Notes: generated from the sequence alone by a model not told the origin. Counted from the stretch's first letter, positions 38,382 to 48,154 are shown. The stretch: 64,000 nucleotides of DNA from Lachnospiraceae bacterium (GCA_900771995.1 CAAGQC010000078.1:1-64000), one strand, 5' to 3'. Program-made: numbers and translations.

Positions 38382-40064
38382 ATGAACAGAACAAAGTTTT
38401 TCAGAAGGATACTAAGCCTGGCACTTGCTGTTGTTATAGCAGTCAATATGGTGCCGGCGATCCGTACAAAAGCAGCTTCATCGGGTTGGATAAAGGTGAC
38501 AAGCAAGAATAAAGACACCATGGACGAAAATTTATCGGATGTGAGCGCTCTGATTGACAATGGAAAAGAAGAATATATTAAGGCATTTAAGATTGCTTAT
38601 AAGAATACACAGAGTGGGGAACGTTACATAATAGGAAAAAAAGGAACCGATTATGTATATTATGACGACTGGAATAGGAATCTTTTGTGTGTTACAGGCG
38701 ATGAAATAGACCAGGATACCTATCATACGTATTATTATCATCCACAATATACAGTTACTTTTGATCTCAACGGAGGAAATTTAGCAGTCACCACTGACAA
38801 GACGGCGGGTGGATTGCTTACAAGTATGCCTACGCCTACAAAGGAAGGGTATATTTTTACCGGGTGGTTTTCTACTTTGCAAGGTACAGAGGGTTTGAGT
38901 CTATATAAAGAGTATAATGCACCAACAACCATTTATGCACACTGGCATAAGTGGACGGGAAATGAAACCTGGGTAAGAGCAACTACGATAAGTGATTTGG
39001 AAAACGCTGATTTGCCGATTTTTACCAGTAGCGTGGGAGAACAGTTTTTAAATACATACTATACTGCGGATTCACTTCCGGAAGATGCGTATGAAGTTAT
39101 TATAGGAAAATTTTACAGCTACGGAGTAAACTATTGGACGACCTCGAAAGAAACAGATGCATCCGGTAAACTGAGTACAAGATTCTATCTTTCCAATGAT
39201 ACGTTAGCGGAGAATATGAGGAATAAGATAGTTTATGTCTTAAAGGATCCAAATGCTGTGGCACCTGCGACTCCGGAACCTGCGACCCCGGCACCCGGAA
39301 CTCCGGAACCTGCGACCCCGGCACCCGGAACCCCGGAACCTGGAACCCCGGCACCTGCGACTCCGGAACCCGGAACTCCGGAACCTGCGACTCCGGCACC
39401 TGCGATCCCGGAATCTGGAACCCCGGCACCTGCGACTCCGGAACCCGGAACCCCGGCACCTGCGACCCCAGCACCTGGAACCCCGGCGCCGACTCCCGGA
39501 GACTCCGGTGATAATACTTCCGAATCTGAATCACAGGCTTCCTCCCCGGTATTGAAGACAACGAATATTGTAGGAGAGCAGATTTCCGGATGGGAGGCTA
39601 TTACCAAAGCCATTTCTACGCAGACAAAAGAAAAACAGCAAAGTGTATCCGGCATAAATCAGGATCTCCTTCATGTAGATGCCAGCGGTTTTGACAAAAC
39701 AATTCCTGCCGCAACCATAAAAGAGGTATCCGCATCAGCACTTAGAGGATTACATGTATTTGTGGGTGACTCCGATGCGGTAACATTTCTTGCAAAGAAT
39801 GATTTATCCGGTTACAAAGAAACTAACTTTGAGCATAAGGATACTATCACGGATCATTCAAGAACCATTGATTTCACCCATAAACAGGCATTGGGAGCAA
39901 CGGTTGTATTCCATACTACCGTACCCGTAAAATTGCATGAGGTGACTATCTACCAAGTGGATGCTGACAACAAGAGAACCCTGATTGCCAGAACCGTTTC
40001 TAATGCAAACGGACAGGTTTGCTTCCAGATCACGGGAACAGCAATCTATGTATTAGAATACTGA
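38382..40064 (+). CDS. Secreted protein with InlB-type repeat, Pro-rich repeats and conserved C-terminal domain
   Basis: A 560-residue exported protein. Signal peptide (FFRRILSLALAVVIAVNMVP, cleavage near TKAAS), a unique N-terminal region, then a Listeria-Bacteroides/InlB B-repeat (YTVTFDLNGGNL to PTTIYAHWHK, residues about 125-185). A second unique segment follows, then a degenerate TPEPATPAPGTPEP repeat (about 285-365) and the C-terminal domain LKTTNIVGEQISGWEAI to TAIYVLEY shared with the 20853 product. The repeat DNA (39250-39500) is prone to slippage. Probably an adhesin-like surface protein; mechanism of anchoring not seen. Confidence 0.88.
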   Translation: MNRTKFFRRILSLALAVVIAVNMVPAIRTKAASSGWIKVTSKNKDTMDENLSDVSALIDNGKEEYIKAFKIAYKNTQSGERYIIGKKGTDYVYYDDWNRNLLCVTGDEIDQDTYHTYYYHPQYTVTFDLNGGNLAVTTDKTAGGLLTSMPTPTKEGYIFTGWFSTLQGTEGLSLYKEYNAPTTIYAHWHKWTGNETWVRATTISDLENADLPIFTSSVGEQFLNTYYTADSLPEDAYEVIIGKFYSYGVNYWTTSKETDASGKLSTRFYLSNDTLAENMRNKIVYVLKDPNAVAPATPEPATPAPGTPEPATPAPGTPEPGTPAPATPEPGTPEPATPAPAIPESGTPAPATPEPGTPAPATPAPGTPAPTPGDSGDNTSESESQASSPVLKTTNIVGEQISGWEAITKAISTQTKEKQQSVSGINQDLLHVDASGFDKTIPAATIKEVSASALRGLHVFVGDSDAVTFLAKNDLSGYKETNFEHKDTITDHSRTIDFTHKQALGATVVFHTTVPVKLHEVTIYQVDADNKRTLIARTVSNANGQVCFQITGTAIYVLEY

Positions 40065-40082
40065 TAATTTATAAAAACATTA

Positions 40083-40156
40083 AAATCGTAACAGCTGAAA
40101 GGACACGAGATTCTTCGGAAAGATGAAGATAATGTCAAAGGCTGTTACGATTTTTT
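40083..40156 (+). terminator. Terminator of the 38382 gene
   Basis: Perfect 13-bp arms AAATCGTAACAGC/GCTGTTACGATTT (40083-40095/40141-40153) with inner GACA/TGTC and a T-run. Confidence 0.8.
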
Positions 40157-40309
40157 GTTTTGCGGATTTGTCGAAAAAACTATAGTATTTCTCCCGGAGA
40201 ATACCGGGAGAGAAACCGAAGCTTGATTATTTCCCAGTAAAGAGGTAAGATATCAGATGCAAATGAAAATAGTTACAAAGGATCTATAAGAAACAGGAGA
40301 ACTAAGATA

Positions 40310-41197
40310 ATGAGTGAAAATAAAAAGAAGATCCAGAATGGTTTTTATACGGGAGAGAGACCTCTGTTCCATGAGGGGCATCTGGAGATCGAGGATACGA
40401 TCTTCGGAGAAGGCGAATCTCCGTTAAAGGAAAGCAATGATATTACTTTGAAGAACTGCATGTTCCAGTGGAAATATCCCCTGTGGTACAGTAAAAATGT
40501 GGTGGCCGAGGACTGCACTTGGGCAGAGATGGCGAGAGCCGGTGTCTGGTATACGGACAACTTACAGGTGAAAAATGCCATGATCGAGGCACCGAAGAAT
40601 TTCCGCAGATGTAAGGAGCTGACGCTGGATCATGTATTTCTGCCCCATGCGGAGGAGACCTTATGGCACTGTCAGAACGTTACCATGAAAAAGGTCAGTG
40701 CAAAGGGAGATTATTTTGCCATGAATTGCAGTGATATGCAGCTCTCCGATTTTGAACTGGTGGGGAACTATTCCTTTGACGGGGTGAAAAATGTGGAGAT
40801 CCATCATGCGAAGATGCTGTCCAAGGATGCCTTCTGGAATTCTGAGAATGTGACAGTGTATGATTCCTTTATTTCCGGGGAATATCTGGGATGGAACGCG
40901 AAGAATCTGACCCTGATCAACTGCACCATTGAAAGCTTACAGGGCATGTGTTATATCGAAAATCTGGTGATGAAGAACTGCAAGCTTCTGAATACGACGC
41001 TGGCCTTTGAGTATTCTACCATTGACGCGGAGATCACCAGCGGGATTACCAGTGTGCTGAATCCGGCCTCCGGCATTCTGCGGGCGGAAGGCATCGATAC
41101 CCTGATCCTGGATCCGGCGAAGATCGACCCGGCGAAGACACAGATCGTGTGCGGCAAGATTGGATGCAGACTGGACAAGAATCCGGAGGAGCACTAA
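40310..41197 (+). CDS. DUF3737 family protein
   Basis: A 295-residue soluble protein with the irregular repeats of a right-handed beta-helix (ITLKNCMFQWKYPLWYSKN, LTLDHVFLPHAEETLWHCQN, VTVYDSFISGEYLGWNAKN). This is the DUF3737 pattern, widespread in gut Firmicutes and often beside aminotransferases. Function unknown. GGAGGA of the next gene lies inside its 3' end, so the two are coupled. Fold resembles pectate lyases, but no catalytic site is evident. Confidence 0.85.
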   Translation: MSENKKKIQNGFYTGERPLFHEGHLEIEDTIFGEGESPLKESNDITLKNCMFQWKYPLWYSKNVVAEDCTWAEMARAGVWYTDNLQVKNAMIEAPKNFRRCKELTLDHVFLPHAEETLWHCQNVTMKKVSAKGDYFAMNCSDMQLSDFELVGNYSFDGVKNVEIHHAKMLSKDAFWNSENVTVYDSFISGEYLGWNAKNLTLINCTIESLQGMCYIENLVMKNCKLLNTTLAFEYSTIDAEITSGITSVLNPASGILRAEGIDTLILDPAKIDPAKTQIVCGKIGCRLDKNPEEH

Positions 41198-41199
41198 CC

Positions 41200-42375
41200 A
41201 TGAGCAGCATTTTTGATAAAAAAGCCAATCGCCGGGGGACCGGCAGTATGAAATGGAATGTTGGGGCGGAGGAGCTTCCCATGTGGGTGGCGGATATGGA
41301 TTTCGAGACTGCCCCTGCAGTGACGAAGGTTATTATGGACCGGGCAGCACAGGGAATCTATGGTTATACGGAAGTCTCTGAGGAGTGGTACAGAGCCTAT
41401 CAGAACTGGTGGCAGGACAGACATCATTTTCCCATGGAAAAAGACTGGCTGATCTTCTGCACCGGCGTGGTGCCGGCCATTTCCAGCATTGTGCGGAAGA
41501 TGACCACCGTGGCGGAAAAGATCGTGGTCATGACCCCTTGTTACAATATCTTTTTCAATTCCATCGTGAACAACGGAAGATTTGTACTGGAGAGCAGACT
41601 GCGCTATGAAGACGGAACCTACAGCATTGATTACGAGGATCTGGAAGAGAAGCTGGCGGATCCCCAGACCAGTATGCTGATCCTCTGCAATCCTCACAAT
41701 CCCATAGGAAAGATCTGGGACAGAGAGACCCTGGAGCGCATCGGAGAACTGTGCTTTAAGCATCATGTACTGGTGTTGTCGGACGAGATCCATTGTGATA
41801 TTACGAGACCCGGGACGGAGTATATCCCTTTTGCTTCCGTATCGGAGCATTGCAAATATAACAGCATTACCTGTGTGGCGCCTACGAAGACCTTTAATCT
41901 GGCAGGGCTCCAGACGGCAGCAGTGATCGTGCCGGATGAGACGCTGCGGCATCGGGTGAACCGGGGACTGAATACGGATGAGGTGGCGGAGCCCAATGTG
42001 TTCGCGGCCATTGCACCTATTGCAGCGTTTGAACAGGGCGGAGAATGGCTGGAGGAACTGCGGGCCTATCTGTGGGAGAACCGTAAGACGGCGGAGGAAT
42101 TTATCTGTACAGAACTTCCGGAACTTACCACGGTGTCTGCGGATGCCACCTATCTGCTGTGGATCGACTGCAATGCCCTGCCGGGAGATCTGTCGGAACT
42201 GGAAGCGTTTATTCGCCGGGAGAGCGGACTGTTTGTCTGTGACGGCAGAGAATATGGCAACGGCTACGGGTTCCTGCGCATGAATCTGGCCTGCAGACGG
42301 GAACTGGTTGGAGAAGGACTGGAACGGCTGAAGAGAAGTATCACTGCCTGGCGGAAGCAGAAGGCAGAAAAATAG
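41200..42375 (+). CDS. patB: PLP-dependent aminotransferase / C-S lyase (MalY-PatB family)
   Basis: A 391-residue class I/II PLP enzyme of the MalY/PatB subgroup, typically cystathionine beta-lyase. Opening FDKKANRRGTGSMKWN and PMWVADMDFETAPAV, LCNPHNPIGKIW, LSDEIHCDI, and the PLP Lys in APTKTFNLAGLQ (residue about 230). The ATG at 41200 is favoured by GGAGGA at 41185-41190; an upstream in-frame extension into DUF3737 is rejected. Probably cleaves cystathionine or cysteine S-conjugates. Confidence 0.93.
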   Translation: MSSIFDKKANRRGTGSMKWNVGAEELPMWVADMDFETAPAVTKVIMDRAAQGIYGYTEVSEEWYRAYQNWWQDRHHFPMEKDWLIFCTGVVPAISSIVRKMTTVAEKIVVMTPCYNIFFNSIVNNGRFVLESRLRYEDGTYSIDYEDLEEKLADPQTSMLILCNPHNPIGKIWDRETLERIGELCFKHHVLVLSDEIHCDITRPGTEYIPFASVSEHCKYNSITCVAPTKTFNLAGLQTAAVIVPDETLRHRVNRGLNTDEVAEPNVFAAIAPIAAFEQGGEWLEELRAYLWENRKTAEEFICTELPELTTVSADATYLLWIDCNALPGDLSELEAFIRRESGLFVCDGREYGNGYGFLRMNLACRRELVGEGLERLKRSITAWRKQKAEK

Positions 42376-42494
42376 GTTTTGACATGATCAAATGACAGCA
42401 AATAAATGCAAAAACTGTCAGAATATGTTATACTGTATCTATTGTGCAGTCGCGCACAAAGAGAACAAATGATAGAAGAACATAGGAAATTATT

Positions 42495-43619
42495 ATGGAA
42501 AATTATCAGGAACGGTATAAACAGGAATTGCATCAGCAGGAGATCAACTCCAACCTGCGGACACTGAAGGGATTCTTCTGGATCTTTGTGACGATCATGG
42601 TCCTCTGGCTGTTGACTTTGATGAGGATCTTTATCGTGGACGCGGGGATTTTTTCGATTGCCGTGGGGCTGTCGGTAGTCATAGGGATTCCTGTTTTGTA
42701 TATTTATAAAAAAGTGGACCTGTCCAAACATTGGGTGAAGTATGTATTTCTGACGCTGATCTGTGTGATCTCGGCGGTCATTGCGGCATTTTTATCCTTT
42801 CATGCGGTGTTTATTTATGTGCTGCCGCTGCTTTTAGCGGTGCAGTACCGGGAGAAAATGACACTGTGGATTACATATGCCGTCAACGATGTGACCATGG
42901 CCATCAGTATGGTGGCGGGATTTTATCACGGGATCTGTGATCTGAATCTGCTTCTGGGAAGCAATCACACCAGAGCGTGGTATGTGGAACAATGGATGGT
43001 GGGGACGTTACAGTTTGGCATTGAGCCGGATCCTATATTCGTGATATTGTTCTACGGAGCGCTGCCCCGGGCGGTGATCCTTCTGATATTCACCATCATT
43101 CTGCGTTATATCAGTATCAGCGGCCACGAGGATGCACAGCGGATCGCCGATCTGACGTACCGCAAGGAGACCGATCTGGGTACTCACGTATATAATAAGA
43201 ATAAATACGAGGAAATGATCGAAAGCTATTATCCCGAGGTGCGCAGGCTGGCGGCCATTTTCTGGGATGTGAACAATTTAAAATATGTCAACGACAAATA
43301 CGGTCATGCCGCCGGAGACATCTTGATCCAGACATTGTCTGCGGCCTTGTATGAACTTTCCACGGACAGACGTAAGGTCTATCGTGTGGGCGGCGATGAG
43401 TTCGTTATGCTGATAGAGAATCCGGTGGAATCCGAGATACAGTCCATGGTAGAGTCGGTGAAGGCGGCGCTGCTGGAGCGGAACAACCAGGGAGGAATGC
43501 CGATCTCCAGTGCTGTAGGCTGGGCGGAAGGCTGCGGAACCGATGTCCGCAAGATCGTCAATGAGGCGGATGCGAAGATGTATGAGAATAAAAATCGTGG
43601 AAAGGAAGGCAGAAAATAG
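42495..43619 (+). CDS. Membrane-bound diguanylate cyclase (GGDEF)
   Basis: A 374-residue protein with about six N-terminal membrane helices (residues 25-215) and a C-terminal GGDEF domain (VYNKNKYEEMIESYY, FWDVNNLKYVNDKYGHAAGD, VYRVGGDEFVML). An intact GGDEF motif predicts synthesis of cyclic di-GMP. No RxxD inhibitory site obvious. The membrane domain resembles that of the degraded chemotaxis receptor at 59685 (FHAVFIY and FYGALPRAVILLI against YHSVLLFIY and VYGIVPRAMVLI), suggesting a shared sensor. Confidence 0.92.
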   Translation: MENYQERYKQELHQQEINSNLRTLKGFFWIFVTIMVLWLLTLMRIFIVDAGIFSIAVGLSVVIGIPVLYIYKKVDLSKHWVKYVFLTLICVISAVIAAFLSFHAVFIYVLPLLLAVQYREKMTLWITYAVNDVTMAISMVAGFYHGICDLNLLLGSNHTRAWYVEQWMVGTLQFGIEPDPIFVILFYGALPRAVILLIFTIILRYISISGHEDAQRIADLTYRKETDLGTHVYNKNKYEEMIESYYPEVRRLAAIFWDVNNLKYVNDKYGHAAGDILIQTLSAALYELSTDRRKVYRVGGDEFVMLIENPVESEIQSMVESVKAALLERNNQGGMPISSAVGWAEGCGTDVRKIVNEADAKMYENKNRGKEGRK

Positions 43620-44588
43620 ATGGCAAACTGGGTAAGTGCAGGCTGCGGTGTTATAGCAAATGAGCTGGCACAGGCTATGGAAAAAAGAGAACAGAAGCTG
43701 TACGGTGTCGTGAACCGGACGCAGGAAAAGGCAGTGGCCTTTGCGGAAAAATACGGCGTGCAGAAGGTATTTACAAGCTTTGAGGATGTATGTGCGGATC
43801 CGGCGGTGGATATTATTTATATTTCCACCCCTCATAATACCCATATTCAGTTCCTGCGGAAGGCTCTGGCAGCAGGCAAGCATGTGCTGTGTGAGAAATC
43901 CATTACCCTTAATTCCGAAGAACTGGAAGAGGCAGTACAGCTGGCGAAAGAGCACGGTGTGGTGCTGGCGGAAGCCATGACCATCTATCATATGCCCATT
44001 TACAGGAAACTGAAAAAACGCGTGGATGCCGGAGACTTCGGAGAACTGCGTGTGATACAGATGAACTTCGGAAGTTATAAAGAATATGATATGAAGAACC
44101 GGTTCTTCAACCGGAATCTGGCAGGTGGAGCATTGTTGGATATCGGTGTGTATGCCCTGTCTTTTGTCAGAATGATCTTAAGTTCCTGTCCGGATCAGAT
44201 CACTTCCCAGGTGAAGCTGGCGCCTACCGGTGTGGACGAGCAGGCGGGGATCCTTCTGATGAACCGGGAACAGGAGATGGCTACGGTGACATTATCCCTC
44301 CATGCCAAGCAGCCCAAGCGGGGCATGATCTCTTTTGACAAGGCTTATGTGGAAATGTATGAGTATCCCAGAGGACAGAAAGCGGTGATCACCTATACCG
44401 AAGACGGTCATACCGAGGAAATCACAGCGGGAGCCACGGCGGATGCGCTGGTATACGAGGTGGAGGACATGGAACAGGCCATTGTAGGACACCCGGAGCT
44501 CATGAAGCTGGAATTTACCGAAGATGTTATGAAAATGATGACCCGGATCCGGAAGGACTGGGGACTGACCTATCCAGAGGAAGAGTAG
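43620..44588 (+). CDS. Gfo/Idh/MocA family oxidoreductase
   Basis: A 322-residue NAD(P)-dependent oxidoreductase. Rossmann opening SAGCGVIANELAQAM (a variant of GxGxxA), VDIIYISTPHNTHIQF, and the family signature GKHVLCEKSITLNSEELEE, followed by the substrate domain with GGALLDIGVYALSFVRM. Members act on sugars or trans-dihydrodiols; the exact substrate is not readable. It starts directly after the GGDEF stop and lies 3 bases before the MATE gene, so the three may be co-transcribed. Confidence 0.9.
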   Translation: MANWVSAGCGVIANELAQAMEKREQKLYGVVNRTQEKAVAFAEKYGVQKVFTSFEDVCADPAVDIIYISTPHNTHIQFLRKALAAGKHVLCEKSITLNSEELEEAVQLAKEHGVVLAEAMTIYHMPIYRKLKKRVDAGDFGELRVIQMNFGSYKEYDMKNRFFNRNLAGGALLDIGVYALSFVRMILSSCPDQITSQVKLAPTGVDEQAGILLMNREQEMATVTLSLHAKQPKRGMISFDKAYVEMYEYPRGQKAVITYTEDGHTEEITAGATADALVYEVEDMEQAIVGHPELMKLEFTEDVMKMMTRIRKDWGLTYPEEE

Positions 44589-44591
44589 ACC

Positions 44592-45797
44592 ATGGGAAAA
44601 AATCTGACCACAGGAAGCGTCTGGAAGACGATCTTTTATTTTTCCCTGCCCTATTTTTTCTCGTATTTTTTGCAGACCCTGTATGGCATGGCGGATCTGT
44701 TCATCATCGGACGGTTCAATGGCGTGGACAGCACCACGGTCACTTTATTCGTGACGGTATCTCTGGTGCTGATGGTGGGACTTCTGCTGGCAGCAGGCGG
44801 CATCGTAAGCGTGATGTACACACCGAAGGAAGCAGTGGCCGGTACGAGACAGTATCTGATGATCTGTTTTGCGGGAATTCCTTTTATCACGGCCTATAAC
44901 ATTATCAGTTCCGTGTTCCGGGGCATGGGAGACTCGAAAAGCCCCATGTACTTTATCATCGTAGCCTGTATCTGTAATATTGCGCTGGATTATGTATTTA
45001 TTGGAGCGTTGTCCATGGGGGCTTCCGGAGCGGCGCTGGGAACGACCCTGTCCCAGGTGATCAGTGTGATCATTGCCCTGACGGTTATTTTACATAAAAA
45101 AATGATTCCCGGCTTCCGGAAATCAGATCTGAAGCCTCAGAAGGAGATGCTGGGGAAGATTTTAAAGGTAGGCGTGCCGGTATGTTTACAGGATGGATTT
45201 ATCCAGATCTCATTTCTGGTCATCACGATCTTCGCTAATCTGCGGGGCATCAATGATGCGGCAGCGGTGGGAATCGTGGAGAAGCTGATCGGTATTCTGT
45301 TCCTGGTGCCTTCTTCCATGCTGTCTACAGTATCCGCTCTCTGTGCCCAGAATATGGGAGCCGGGAAGCATGACCGGTCGTTAAAAACCCTGCAGTATGC
45401 GGCAACCATTGCCGTGGGATTCGGCCTGGTGGCGGCATCCCTGATGCAGTTTCTGGCAGGCCCCGCAGTGGGGCTGTTTACCAAAGATGCGGAAGTGATA
45501 CGGCTGGGCGGACAGTACATGCGCAGCTATGTATGGGACTGTGTGTTTGCAGGGGTGCATTTCTGTTTCAGCGGGTATTTCTGTGCTTATGGATTGTCGG
45601 GAATCTCCTTTATCCACAATGTGGCATCCATTTTGTTTGCGAGAATTCCGCTGGCGTACTGGGCATCCACGCAATTTGCCGATACCCTGTATCCCATGGG
45701 ATGGGCGGCTCCGGCAGGCTCCATGATCTCTGTGGTGATCTGCGTGGCAGCCTTTGTATGGATGAAAAAACACCCGGAGAAACTGACTTCCGGGTGA
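44592..45797 (+). CDS. MATE family transporter with apparent internal deletion
   Basis: A 401-residue MATE-family protein, about 45 residues short of the usual length. TM1 and the MADLFIIGRFNG motif are followed directly by DSTTVTLFVTVSLVLMVGL, which normally lies after the second helix, so most of TM2 and the following loop seem missing in frame. The rest (GIPFITAYNIISSVFRGMGDSKSP, VPVCLQDGFIQISFLVIT) is normal. It may be inactive. The 3' end contains the stem of a terminator used by the convergent gene. Confidence 0.8.
   Translation: MGKNLTTGSVWKTIFYFSLPYFFSYFLQTLYGMADLFIIGRFNGVDSTTVTLFVTVSLVLMVGLLLAAGGIVSVMYTPKEAVAGTRQYLMICFAGIPFITAYNIISSVFRGMGDSKSPMYFIIVACICNIALDYVFIGALSMGASGAALGTTLSQVISVIIALTVILHKKMIPGFRKSDLKPQKEMLGKILKVGVPVCLQDGFIQISFLVITIFANLRGINDAAAVGIVEKLIGILFLVPSSMLSTVSALCAQNMGAGKHDRSLKTLQYAATIAVGFGLVAASLMQFLAGPAVGLFTKDAEVIRLGGQYMRSYVWDCVFAGVHFCFSGYFCAYGLSGISFIHNVASILFARIPLAYWASTQFADTLYPMGWAAPAGSMISVVICVAAFVWMKKHPEKLTSG
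45771..45796 (-). terminator. Terminator of the HAD gene, embedded in the MATE coding end
   Basis: CACCCGGA/TCCGGGTG (45771-45778/45789-45796) preceded on the plus strand by A6, which is the T-run for the minus-strand transcript. Confidence 0.75.
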
Positions 45798-45798
45798 T

Positions 45799-46536
45799 TC
45801 ACCTTACCTCCGCTAAGCTAAGAAGAAGCTTCTGCAGAGCATAGGAGTCGCCATCCATGACAGCAAAGCGGGCTTCCTTCGGCGGTTCGTCCGCGGAGCC
45901 GGAAGAGGTGGCGGTGTGCAGATAACAGCAGTCGATCCCGGCGGCCACAGCACCTGCCAGATCACTGGTGCGTTCGTTGCCGGTCATCAGACAGCGGGCA
46001 GGATCTAATCCATAGCGGTCAAACAGGATCTGGAAGAAAGCAGGATCCGGTTTGCAGCAGCCCTCGTCCGAGGAGATGAGGATACCGTCGAATAGCTCCC
46101 AGAGCCCCAGCGAGCGCAATTCGTATTCAGTGAAGATCCGCTGGGCGTTGGATAAGAGATAGACCCCACAGCCTTTTGCACGGAGCTGTTGCAGGGTGTC
46201 GATCGTAGCGGGATAGCATTGCAAAGTATTCAGGGATTCGATCCGGAAGAACTGACCGGTAGCGGTCAGAAGGGCTTCGGTGGGGTGGATCCCTTTTTCT
46301 GTATACAGAATCCGGAAAAGGTCCGCAGCGCAGATCTCCGGATAAGCGTAGGGAGAAGGTGCGGTGCGGGCGGTCGTCTCCAGCTGCCGATACCTGCGCC
46401 GCAGTTCCTGCCCGGTATAGGCAGCCCCCTGAAAGGAATAGAATAGGGCCAGCTTTTTCCAGAGGGAAGGCTTGTTTTCATTGGTGTGGATGTCTACTAA
46501 GGTGCCGTAGAGATCGAAGATAAAATTGTGATACAT
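45799..46536 (-). CDS. HAD-superfamily hydrolase (YjjG-like)
   Basis: A 245-residue cytoplasmic phosphatase of the HAD superfamily, subfamily I: motif I FDLYGTLVD, motif II VYLLSNAQ, motif III Lys in CCKPDPAFFQ, motif IV LMTGNERTSDLAGAVAAG. The YjjG group acts on nucleoside 5'-monophosphates or small sugar phosphates. The start at MYHNFIFDLYG is chosen because GAGGT lies 8 bases before it; a longer frame to 46623 adds residues without homology. Confidence 0.88.
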   Translation of the reverse strand: MYHNFIFDLYGTLVDIHTNENKPSLWKKLALFYSFQGAAYTGQELRRRYRQLETTARTAPSPYAYPEICAADLFRILYTEKGIHPTEALLTATGQFFRIESLNTLQCYPATIDTLQQLRAKGCGVYLLSNAQRIFTEYELRSLGLWELFDGILISSDEGCCKPDPAFFQILFDRYGLDPARCLMTGNERTSDLAGAVAAGIDCCYLHTATSSGSADEPPKEARFAVMDGDSYALQKLLLSLAEVR

Positions 46537-46759
46537 GGGAGACCTCATTTCCTGCGGGTTTATGGTTTGCTCTTTTCTCTCAGGGAGACAGAGCCGATAG
46601 ATATAGTGTAGCATTTCTTGCATTTTTCATCTATTAAAAATATAATGGAACTATTCAGAACCATGAAATAGCAGGAACCGCGATTGGGAGAATATGAAGT
46701 TTTTGTACCGCCTGATGAGGGGAACGGGATGGTTCGGCGGTAATACAGGGAGAATACCA

Positions 46760-48154
46760 ATGATACGAAATATAAGTCCGGGGAGGAGACTTCTGGCAGC
46801 GGGGATCGTGCTTGTACTTGGCATGACCGGCTGCGGAACAGGACAGGAGATAGCTCTGACAGGGACAGAAGCGACAGGAATAGAAGAAATAGGAATAGAA
46901 GCGACGGCAGCGGTGGATTCTGGTTCCGCGGAGACGGCTGTCACCGGAGAAAATGTGCCGGGAGGTACTGTGGAGTCTGCAACCACCGGAGATGCGGGGC
47001 AGGCAGGAATCACAGAGGAGACGGATGCAGCATCCGGGCCGGAAGGAACACAGGGACAAAAGCCGGGGGCCACTGCAGCGCCCTGGCAGGAGCAGACCAC
47101 GGCGGACCGCATGGCGGGACGGACGAAAGTGAAAGGCATCTATGTCACCGGACCGAAGGCGGGCAGTGCCGGAATGGAAGATCTGATCCGGCTGGTGGAG
47201 GAGACGGAACTGAACGCCATGGTCATCGACGTGAAAAATGACGAGGGAAATGTGACGTTCCGGCTGAACAATGAAGAGATCACGCAGGACATTCCCGTGT
47301 TGGACCGGATAGCAGAGATGCAGGCCGGAGTGCGTTACATCCGGGATATTCAGGCGCTGATGCAGGAGTTGAAAGATCATAATATTTATACCATTGCGCG
47401 GATCGTGTGTTTCAAGGATCCCATTCTGGCGGCGGCACAGCCGGAACTGGCACTGACGAAACCGGACGGTAAGCCGGTGACAGATGCCAACGGACTGGCC
47501 TGGGTGAATCCCTACCGGCAGGAGGTCTGGGAGTATCTGACGGAGCTTGCGGAGATGGCGGCGGATCTGGGATTCGATGAGATCCAGTACGACTATGTGA
47601 GATTCCCGGTGGGGTCGGATGCCGATGCAGCGGACTACGGTGTGGATATGGAAGCTTATCCGAAGCGGCAGGCCATACAGGATTTCCTTTCCTATGCGGG
47701 GGACCGGCTTCATGAAAAGGGCTGTGTGGTCACGGCGGATGTCTTCGGTACGATCATCGGCAGCGAGACGGACGTGCAGACCGTAGGACAGGATTATACG
47801 GCACTGGGACAGACGGTGGATGCCATCAGCCCCATGGTATATCCCTCTCATTATGCCAATGGAGTGTTCGGCCTGAAAGTGCCGGATGCCAACCCTTATG
47901 AAACGGTATCGGCCGCCATGCAGGGCTCGGTAGAAGAACTGCAGGAGATCCCGGAGGCGGAGCGGGCTGTGGTACGGCCCTGGTTACAGGCGTTTACCGC
48001 TACCTGGGTGCCGGGACATATTTCCTATAACGGAACACAGATCAGAGAACAGATCCAGGCAGTCTATGATGCAGGATATGAGGAATGGATCCTGTGGAAT
48101 GCGACGAACCGCTATTCGTCGGACGGATTACTGGACAGCGGGGAAGAGCAGTAA
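46760..48154 (+). CDS. DUF4015 lipoprotein, putative glycoside hydrolase
   Basis: A 464-residue lipoprotein: MIRNISPGRRLLAAGIVLVLG with lipobox GMTGC, a Thr/Glu/Ala linker to about residue 110, then a DUF4015 barrel (VKGIYVTGPKAGSAGMEDLI, LNAMVIDVKNDEGNVTF, FDEIQYDYVRFPVGSD, VTADVFGTI, DAISPMVYPSHYANG). This family is related to GH13-like barrels and annotated as a putative glycoside hydrolase; the substrate is unknown. AGGGAGAATACC precedes the ATG at 46760, which also gives the cleaner signal peptide. Confidence 0.88.
   Translation: MIRNISPGRRLLAAGIVLVLGMTGCGTGQEIALTGTEATGIEEIGIEATAAVDSGSAETAVTGENVPGGTVESATTGDAGQAGITEETDAASGPEGTQGQKPGATAAPWQEQTTADRMAGRTKVKGIYVTGPKAGSAGMEDLIRLVEETELNAMVIDVKNDEGNVTFRLNNEEITQDIPVLDRIAEMQAGVRYIRDIQALMQELKDHNIYTIARIVCFKDPILAAAQPELALTKPDGKPVTDANGLAWVNPYRQEVWEYLTELAEMAADLGFDEIQYDYVRFPVGSDADAADYGVDMEAYPKRQAIQDFLSYAGDRLHEKGCVVTADVFGTIIGSETDVQTVGQDYTALGQTVDAISPMVYPSHYANGVFGLKVPDANPYETVSAAMQGSVEELQEIPEAERAVVRPWLQAFTATWVPGHISYNGTQIREQIQAVYDAGYEEWILWNATNRYSSDGLLDSGEEQ

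Noticed and set aside
39253..39561. Long open frames opposite or out of frame with the Pro-rich repeat
   Set aside because: Shadow frames of a 12-base-like repeat; the signal-peptide-bearing frame is the real one.
46655..47851. 398-codon minus-strand ORF opposite the DUF4015 gene
   Set aside because: Shadow frame with His/Arg/Cys-rich composition; the plus strand has a lipobox and DUF4015 motifs.
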